9,056 bases of DNA from Thermodesulfobacteriota bacterium. GTDB lineage: Bacteria > Desulfobacterota > Thermodesulfobacteria > Thermodesulfobacteriales > Thermodesulfobacteriaceae. Within the stretch, counting starts at the first letter, position 1. Each line of letters starts with the position of its first letter. Under the pieces are notes generated by a model that searched no databases, was not told the DNA's origin, and was given only the letters and a program-made list of their open reading frames with translations. Where the stretch lies: positions 1 through 9,056 of the forward strand of contig QNAZ01000024.1 of the NCBI GenBank assembly GCA_003641645.1, in the 5' to 3' direction. Shown piece by piece: positions 5,341 to 9,056 of this stretch. The translations under genes and the position numbers were made by a program.

Positions 5341-6186
5341 ATGTCACATATTACTATGAAACAGCTTCTTGAAGCTGGTGTTCATTTTGGTCATCAAACC
5401 CGCAGATGGAATCCTAAAATGAAACCTTTTATTTTTGGTGAAAGAAATGGGATTCACATTATTGATTTACAACAAACCTTAAAGTATTTTGAAATTGCTT
5501 ATGAATTTGTAGTAAATTTAGTTGCTGAAGGAGGAAAAATTTTATTTGTAGGAACTAAGAAACAAGCTCAGGAAACTATTAAAGAAGAAGCTGAAAGATG
5601 TGGAATGTATTATGTAAATAATAGATGGCTTGGAGGAACACTTACTAATTTTAAAACTATAAGACAAAGTGTAGAAAAACTTAAGAAAATTGAATCATGG
5701 TTTGAAGATGGAACTATTGAAAGATTTGTTAAAAAAGAGAGATTAAGACTTGAAAGATTAAAAAATAAATTGGAAAAGAATCTTGCTGGAATAAAAGATA
5801 TGGAAACTCTTCCCCAGGCTTTATATATAGTAGATCCTGTATATGAAGATATTGCAGTAAAAGAAGCAAGGAAGTTAGGTATTCCTATTGTTGCTATTGT
5901 AGACACTAATTGTGATCCAGATCTTATAGATTATATTATTCCTGGAAATGATGATGCAATTAGAGCTATAAAACTTATTACCAGCAAAATTGCTGATGCC
6001 TGTTTAGAAGGATTGGAAATTTATAAAGAAAAAATGGCAGCTGAAACAGATAAAGAAGTTTCTGTTGAAGAAGAACTTTTAAAAACAGAAGAAAAGGCAG
6101 AGGAGATAATAAAAGAAATTATTGTAGAGGAGGAAAAAGAAAGTAAGCTTGAAGAGGAAGTAGCAAGATTAGTGGAAAAAGAATAA
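5341..6186 (+). CDS. rpsB: 30S ribosomal protein S2
   Basis: Component of the small ribosomal subunit, required for S1 docking in many bacteria. The N terminus, ITMKQLLEAGVHFGHQTRRW (4-23), is diagnostic, followed by NPKMKPFIFGERNGIHIIDL, GTKKQAQ (71-77), NNRWLGGTLTNF (93-104), the coiled-coil hairpin at about 105-157 and the core segment IPIVAIVDTNCDPDLIDYIIPGNDDA (181-206). At 281 residues it is longer than the E. coli protein (241) because of a Glu-rich tail, with 19 Glu in the last 47 residues. Acidic C-terminal extensions of S2 occur in other bacteria, and their role is unclear. The ATG lies 6 nt after AAGGAGGT. First gene of the translation/lipid cluster, preceded by a structured leader that may respond to the S2 protein itself. 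Confidence 0.98.
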   Translation: MSHITMKQLLEAGVHFGHQTRRWNPKMKPFIFGERNGIHIIDLQQTLKYFEIAYEFVVNLVAEGGKILFVGTKKQAQETIKEEAERCGMYYVNNRWLGGTLTNFKTIRQSVEKLKKIESWFEDGTIERFVKKERLRLERLKNKLEKNLAGIKDMETLPQALYIVDPVYEDIAVKEARKLGIPIVAIVDTNCDPDLIDYIIPGNDDAIRAIKLITSKIADACLEGLEIYKEKMAAETDKEVSVEEELLKTEEKAEEIIKEIIVEEEKESKLEEEVARLVEKE

Positions 6187-6204
6187 AAGTTATAGGAGGC
6201 AAAA

Positions 6205-6801
6205 ATGGCTGAAGTAAGTTTAGAGTTAGTAAAACAACTCAGAGAAAGAACAGCAGCAGGTTTTATGGATTGTAAAAAAGCATTAGAAGAAGCAAAAGGA
6301 GATATAGAAAAAGCTATAGATATTCTTAGAAAAAAAGGACTTGCTATTGCTGCTAAAAGGGCAGCTAAGGAAGCTTCGGAAGGAGTAGTAACAGCTTATA
6401 TTCATAGTAATAAAAAAATAGGGGTATTGGTTGAGGTAAATTGTGAAACAGATTTTGTAGCTCGCACTTCTGAGTTTCAAGAATTTGCTCATAATTTAGC
6501 TATGCAAATTGCTGCAACCAATCCTGTTGCTATAAGTAGAGACCAAGTTCCATCTGAAATATTAGAAAGAGAAAAAAAAATATATGAAGAACAATTAAAA
6601 GAAGCTGGTAAACCAGAAAATATTATTCCTAAGATTCTTGAAGGAAAATTAGAAAAATTTTATAAAGAAAATGTATTATTAGAACAACCATTTATAAAAA
6701 ATCCTGAGCTCACTATTCAAGATCTTTTAAATGAAATCATAACTAAAACTGGAGAAAAAATTGTGATTAAAAGATTTTGTAGGTTTCAAATAGGTGAATA
6801 A
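6205..6801 (+). CDS. tsf: Translation elongation factor EF-Ts (short form)
   Basis: Guanine nucleotide exchange factor that releases GDP from EF-Tu. The N-terminal UBA-like domain (about 1-55) carries VKQLRERTAAGFMDCKKALEEA (9-30), and the core signature VNCETDFVARTSEF (78-91) contains the TDFVAR element that contacts EF-Tu. At 198 residues it is far shorter than the E. coli protein (about 283). The single-subdomain short form is common in thermophiles, cyanobacteria and many other lineages. It is intact, with the typical C-terminal block IQDLLNEIITKTGEKIVIKRF (171-191). It has its own strong AGGAGG (6194-6199) and starts 18 bp after the rpsB stop. Its last codons also contain the AGGTG that serves pyrH. 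Confidence 0.98.
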   Translation: MAEVSLELVKQLRERTAAGFMDCKKALEEAKGDIEKAIDILRKKGLAIAAKRAAKEASEGVVTAYIHSNKKIGVLVEVNCETDFVARTSEFQEFAHNLAMQIAATNPVAISRDQVPSEILEREKKIYEEQLKEAGKPENIIPKILEGKLEKFYKENVLLEQPFIKNPELTIQDLLNEIITKTGEKIVIKRFCRFQIGE

Positions 6802-6804
6802 AAA

Positions 6805-7521
6805 GTGGAAAAACCTAAATATAGAAAAATTCTTTTAAAGATTTCTGGAGAAGCTTTATTAGGGGATAAATCTTTTGGAATAGATAATAAAATTATTGAA
6901 CAGATAGCCGAAGAATTAAAAGAGATACATGAATTAGGAGTAAAAGTGGGAATTGTGATAGGAGGAGGAAATATTTTTAGAGGGGTAGCAGGGGAAAAAC
7001 AAGGAATGGATAGAGCAAGAGCAGATCACATAGGAATGCTTGCAACTTTAATTAATAGCTTAGTTCTTCAAGATGCTCTTTTTTTAAAAAATTTACCTTG
7101 TAGAGTAATGTCAGCTTTAGAAGTAATAAAAGTTTCTGAGAGCTATGTAAGAGAAAAAGCACTTACACATTTAGAAAAAGGAAGAATTCTTATTTTAGCT
7201 TGTGGAACAGGTAATCCTTTTTTTACTACTGATACTGCAGCAGTTTTAAGATCTTTAGAGCTTAAGGCAGAAATTTTATTTAAAGCTACTAAAGTAGATG
7301 GGGTTTATGATAAAGATCCAATTAAAGATCCTACAGCTAAAAAGTATGATATTCTTACTTTTGATGAGGCTCTTCAAAAAAATCTTAAAGTAATGGACAC
7401 TACTGCCTTTTCTTTAGCAAAGGATTATAAAATGCCTATTTTAGTTTTCAATATTTTAAAATATGGAAATATTAAAAAAGCAGTTTTAGGAGAAAATGTT
7501 GGAACTTTAATAAAACCTTAA
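6805..7521 (+). CDS. pyrH: Uridylate kinase (UMP kinase)
   Basis: Converts UMP and ATP to UDP and ADP, feeding UTP and CTP synthesis. It is the bacterial hexameric type of the amino-acid-kinase fold. Motifs: KILLKISGEALLG (8-20, phosphate-binding Lys and Gly-rich start), VIGGGNIFRG (51-60), DRARADHIGMLAT (69-81, UMP pocket), ACGTGNPFFTTDTAA (132-146), KATKVDGVYDKDP (160-172). Length is 238, normal for the family. The start is GTG at 6805, 3 bp after the tsf stop and 8 nt after AGGTG at 6792-6796 inside tsf. No ATG occurs near the N terminus in this frame, and the family alignment supports the GTG. Its product UDP is the substrate of Ndk, encoded in the divergent unit. Confidence 0.98.
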   Translation: MEKPKYRKILLKISGEALLGDKSFGIDNKIIEQIAEELKEIHELGVKVGIVIGGGNIFRGVAGEKQGMDRARADHIGMLATLINSLVLQDALFLKNLPCRVMSALEVIKVSESYVREKALTHLEKGRILILACGTGNPFFTTDTAAVLRSLELKAEILFKATKVDGVYDKDPIKDPTAKKYDILTFDEALQKNLKVMDTTAFSLAKDYKMPILVFNILKYGNIKKAVLGENVGTLIKP

Positions 7522-7523
7522 AA

Positions 7524-7542
7524 GGGAGGTGATGAATTTGTG
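7524..7542 (+). promoter_or_regulatory. frr translation-initiation site with competing out-of-frame ATG minigenes
   Basis: GGGAGGTGAT at 7524-7533 is a long match to the 16S anti-Shine-Dalgarno, and the GTG start of frr is at 7540-7542. The ATG at 7532 overlaps the end of the motif and reads only ATG AAT TTG TGA, its stop sharing two bases with the frr GTG. The ATG at 7544 reads ATG GGG CTT TAG. The Shine-Dalgarno spacing to the GTG (10 nt) is workable; that to the first ATG (2 nt) is too short, so the first minigene is probably little used. Confidence 0.55.
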
Positions 7543-8094
7543 AATGGGGCTTTAGATGAGGCAAAAAGAAAAATGGAAAAAAGTTTAAAAAATTTTAAGG
7601 ACGAACTATCTCATATTAGAACATCAAGAGCCTCGGTTTCACTTTTAGAAACTATTAAAGTGGAATGTTATGGGACTAAAATGCCTATTCCTCAGATAGC
7701 TACTGTAAATGTAGTAGAAGGAAAAATGCTTGTTATACAGCCTTGGGATATAAACTTAATTAAAGAAATTGAAAAAGCTATTCAGAAATCAGACCTTGGA
7801 ATTAATCCTACTAATGATGGTAAAACAATAAGACTCGTTATGCCACCTTTAACTGAAGAAAGAAGAAAGGAGCTTATAAAGGTAGCTGGAAGACTTGCAG
7901 AGGATGCAAGAATAGCTATCAGAAATATTAGAAGAGATGTTTTGGATAAATTTAAAACTGCTAAGAAAAAAGGAGAAATTTCAGAAGATGATTATATTCA
8001 ATTGGAAAAGAAAGTTCAAAAATTAACCGATGAGTATATAAAAAAGATTGAAGAAGCATTAAAAGAAAAAGAAAAAGAAATTTTAGCTCCTTAA
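7540..8094 (+). CDS. frr: Ribosome recycling factor
   Basis: Works with EF-G to split the post-termination ribosome. At 184 residues it is almost identical in length to E. coli RRF (185). Motifs: KMEKSLKNFKDELSHIRTSRASVSLL (11-36, with Ser in place of the usual Gly of RTGRA), VECYGTKMPIPQIATV, NPTNDGKTIRLVMPPLTEERRKEL and the long C-terminal helices with KKGEISEDDYIQLEKKVQKLTDEYIKKIEE. The start is GTG at 7540, the only start codon available before Met12, 10 nt after GGAGG (7525-7529). An out-of-frame ATG lies between the Shine-Dalgarno and this GTG (7532, reading Met-Asn-Leu-stop), and another starts just after the GTG (7544, Met-Gly-Leu-stop). It starts 18 bp after the pyrH stop. Confidence 0.97.
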   Translation: MNGALDEAKRKMEKSLKNFKDELSHIRTSRASVSLLETIKVECYGTKMPIPQIATVNVVEGKMLVIQPWDINLIKEIEKAIQKSDLGINPTNDGKTIRLVMPPLTEERRKELIKVAGRLAEDARIAIRNIRRDVLDKFKTAKKKGEISEDDYIQLEKKVQKLTDEYIKKIEEALKEKEKEILAP

Positions 8095-8096
8095 AA

Positions 8097-8846
8097 ATGG
8101 ATTCTTCTTTAAATAATTCCAATATTATTTTAGATCCCTTAAAGCTTCCGCAACATGTAGCTATTATTATGGATGGTAACGGAAGATGGGCTAAAAGTAA
8201 AGGTTTACCGAGAGTTTATGGACATAAAAAAGGTGCAGAGGTAGCAAAAAAAATTATCTATAAAACTAGGGAGCTTGGTATTCCCTATCTTACACTTTTT
8301 GCTTTTTCTAAAGAAAATTGGCTTCGACCAAAAGAAGAAATTGAAGCTCTTCTTGAATTATTAAAAATTTACTTAGATGCAGAATTTAAAGAAATGGAAA
8401 AAAATGGTATCAAGTTTAAAGTGATAGGAAATAAAGAGGATTTTCCTGATGATTTGCAAGAAAAATTAAATTTTGTTGAGAGAGCTACAGAAAAAAATGA
8501 TAAAATGGTCTTATGTATGGCTTTAAGCTATGGAGGAAGAGCTGAAATTATCGAAGCTATCAAAAAATTAGCAGAGAAAATAAAAGAAGGTAAAATTAAT
8601 CCTGAAGAAATAAACGAAAAACTTTTTAGAAAATTTTTATATACTACTGATATTCCTGATCCTGATCTTCTTATAAGAACAAGCGGAGAATTAAGGATCT
8701 CAAATTTTTTACTTTTCCAATTAGCTTATACAGAATTTTATTTTACACCTGTTTATTGGCCTGATTTTAATGAAGAAGAATATTTGAAAGCACTCTATTC
8801 TTATCAACAGCGAGAAAGAAGATTTGGCAGAGTTTATGAATTTTAA
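8097..8846 (+). CDS. uppS: Undecaprenyl diphosphate synthase (cis-prenyltransferase)
   Basis: Condenses isopentenyl diphosphate units onto farnesyl diphosphate to make the C55 lipid carrier for peptidoglycan and other wall polymers. It is soluble or peripheral at the membrane. Hallmarks: HVAIIMDGNGRWAKSKGLPR (20-39) with catalytic Asp26, YGHKKGAE (41-48), LFAFSKENWLRPKEEI (67-82, where SFENW is usual), ALSYGGRAEI (142-151, usually NYGGR), DPDLLIRTSGELRISNFLLFQ (188-208) and YTEFYFTPVYWPDF (211-224). Its 249 residues are normal for the family. The ATG lies 2 bp after the frr stop with no clear Shine-Dalgarno, so coupling to frr is likely. The 3' end overlaps cdsA by 11 bp. Confidence 0.97.
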   Translation: MDSSLNNSNIILDPLKLPQHVAIIMDGNGRWAKSKGLPRVYGHKKGAEVAKKIIYKTRELGIPYLTLFAFSKENWLRPKEEIEALLELLKIYLDAEFKEMEKNGIKFKVIGNKEDFPDDLQEKLNFVERATEKNDKMVLCMALSYGGRAEIIEAIKKLAEKIKEGKINPEEINEKLFRKFLYTTDIPDPDLLIRTSGELRISNFLLFQLAYTEFYFTPVYWPDFNEEEYLKALYSYQQRERRFGRVYEF

Positions 8847-9056
8847 GAGAGTTATTACAGCTCTTGTCCTTTTTCCTCTTCTTATCTTAATTCTTTTAAA
8901 AGCTAATATTTTTATCATATCTTTTCTTATTTTTATAACAGCCTTTTTGTGTTTTTATGAATGGAAAAACCTTTATGAACTTTCTTGGTCTCTATGGATA
9001 TTAGGTGAAGCACTTCTTATAATTAATCTTTTTCTTATTTTTAAATTCAATATTTC
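8836..9056 (+). CDS. cdsA: Phosphatidate cytidylyltransferase (CDP-diglyceride synthase), 5' part, cut by window end
   Basis: An open frame starts at ATG 8836, 11 bp inside the end of uppS, and runs 73 codons without a stop to the window edge. The translation opens MNFKRVITALVLFPLLILIL, the characteristic basic start and first membrane helix of CdsA. A second hydrophobic stretch leads to FYEWKNLYEL (residues 45-54), matching the conserved Glu-Trp region after helix two, and then a third helix begins. The catalytic C-terminal signature lies outside the window. The enzyme uses CTP and phosphatidic acid to make CDP-diacylglycerol for phospholipids. Position after uppS is the standard order in many bacteria, which strengthens an assignment that rests on the N terminus alone. 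Confidence 0.88.
   Translation, partial: MNFKRVITALVLFPLLILILLKANIFIISFLIFITAFLCFYEWKNLYELSWSLWILGEALLIINLFLIFKFNI

Noticed and set aside
5610..5906. Open frame on the minus strand opposite rpsB.
   Set aside because: Antisense shadow; the Ser/Phe/Leu-rich translation mirrors the Lys/Glu-rich sense strand.
6283..6492. Open frame on the minus strand opposite tsf.
   Set aside because: Antisense shadow inside a conserved gene, with low-complexity Phe/Ser/Tyr sequence.
8721..8918. Open frame on the minus strand opposite the uppS-cdsA junction.
   Set aside because: Both plus-strand genes are clearly conserved there, and the antisense translation has no recognisable features.

Overview
The window is AT-rich (roughly 30% G+C by eye) chromosomal DNA packed with conserved housekeeping genes. 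Its proteins are rich in Lys, Ile and Glu. The combination of a short EF-Ts, an archaeal-type soluble P-type-ATPase-like HAD protein and this base composition suggests a thermophilic bacterium. A low-G+C Thermodesulfobacterium-like lineage is my best guess, from gestalt rather than a search. I see no insertion sequence, CRISPR array, tRNA or rRNA.

Layout. At 21-917 (+) lies a PfkB-family sugar or nucleoside kinase. It converges, with only 3 bp between stop codons, on a six-gene minus-strand unit running 5101 to 921: ctpA (periplasmic S41 protease), a site-2-protease-like M50 metalloprotease, a soluble P-type-ATPase-like HAD protein, a one-domain EamA transporter broken by a single in-frame TGA, ndk, and thiL. 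Several of these genes overlap by one base (TAATG) or lie 4-12 bp apart without their own ribosome binding site, so they look translationally coupled. ndk has its own strong site.

From 5341 onwards, on the plus strand, is the classic rpsB-tsf-pyrH-frr-uppS-cdsA cluster: ribosomal protein S2, EF-Ts, UMP kinase, ribosome recycling factor, undecaprenyl diphosphate synthase, and the first 73 codons of CDP-diglyceride synthase, which is cut by the window edge.

The 239-bp divergent region between ctpA and rpsB is the only sizeable non-coding stretch. It holds two divergent sigma-70-type promoters with identical boxes (TTGAAA, 16 bp, TTTAAT). On the rpsB side it also holds a roughly 95-nt leader that can form a 10-bp stem, an internal hairpin, and a perfect 7-bp pseudoknot ending at the rpsB Shine-Dalgarno sequence. 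One pseudoknot strand can alternatively pair inside the main stem. This is the strongest candidate for undescribed biology here: a probable autoregulatory S2 leader.

Functionally, the plus-strand cluster couples translation (S2, EF-Ts, RRF), pyrimidine nucleotides (PyrH makes UDP) and envelope lipid synthesis (UppS, CdsA). Ndk in the divergent unit makes the UTP/CTP that follows from PyrH, and CtpA and the M50 protease act at the envelope.
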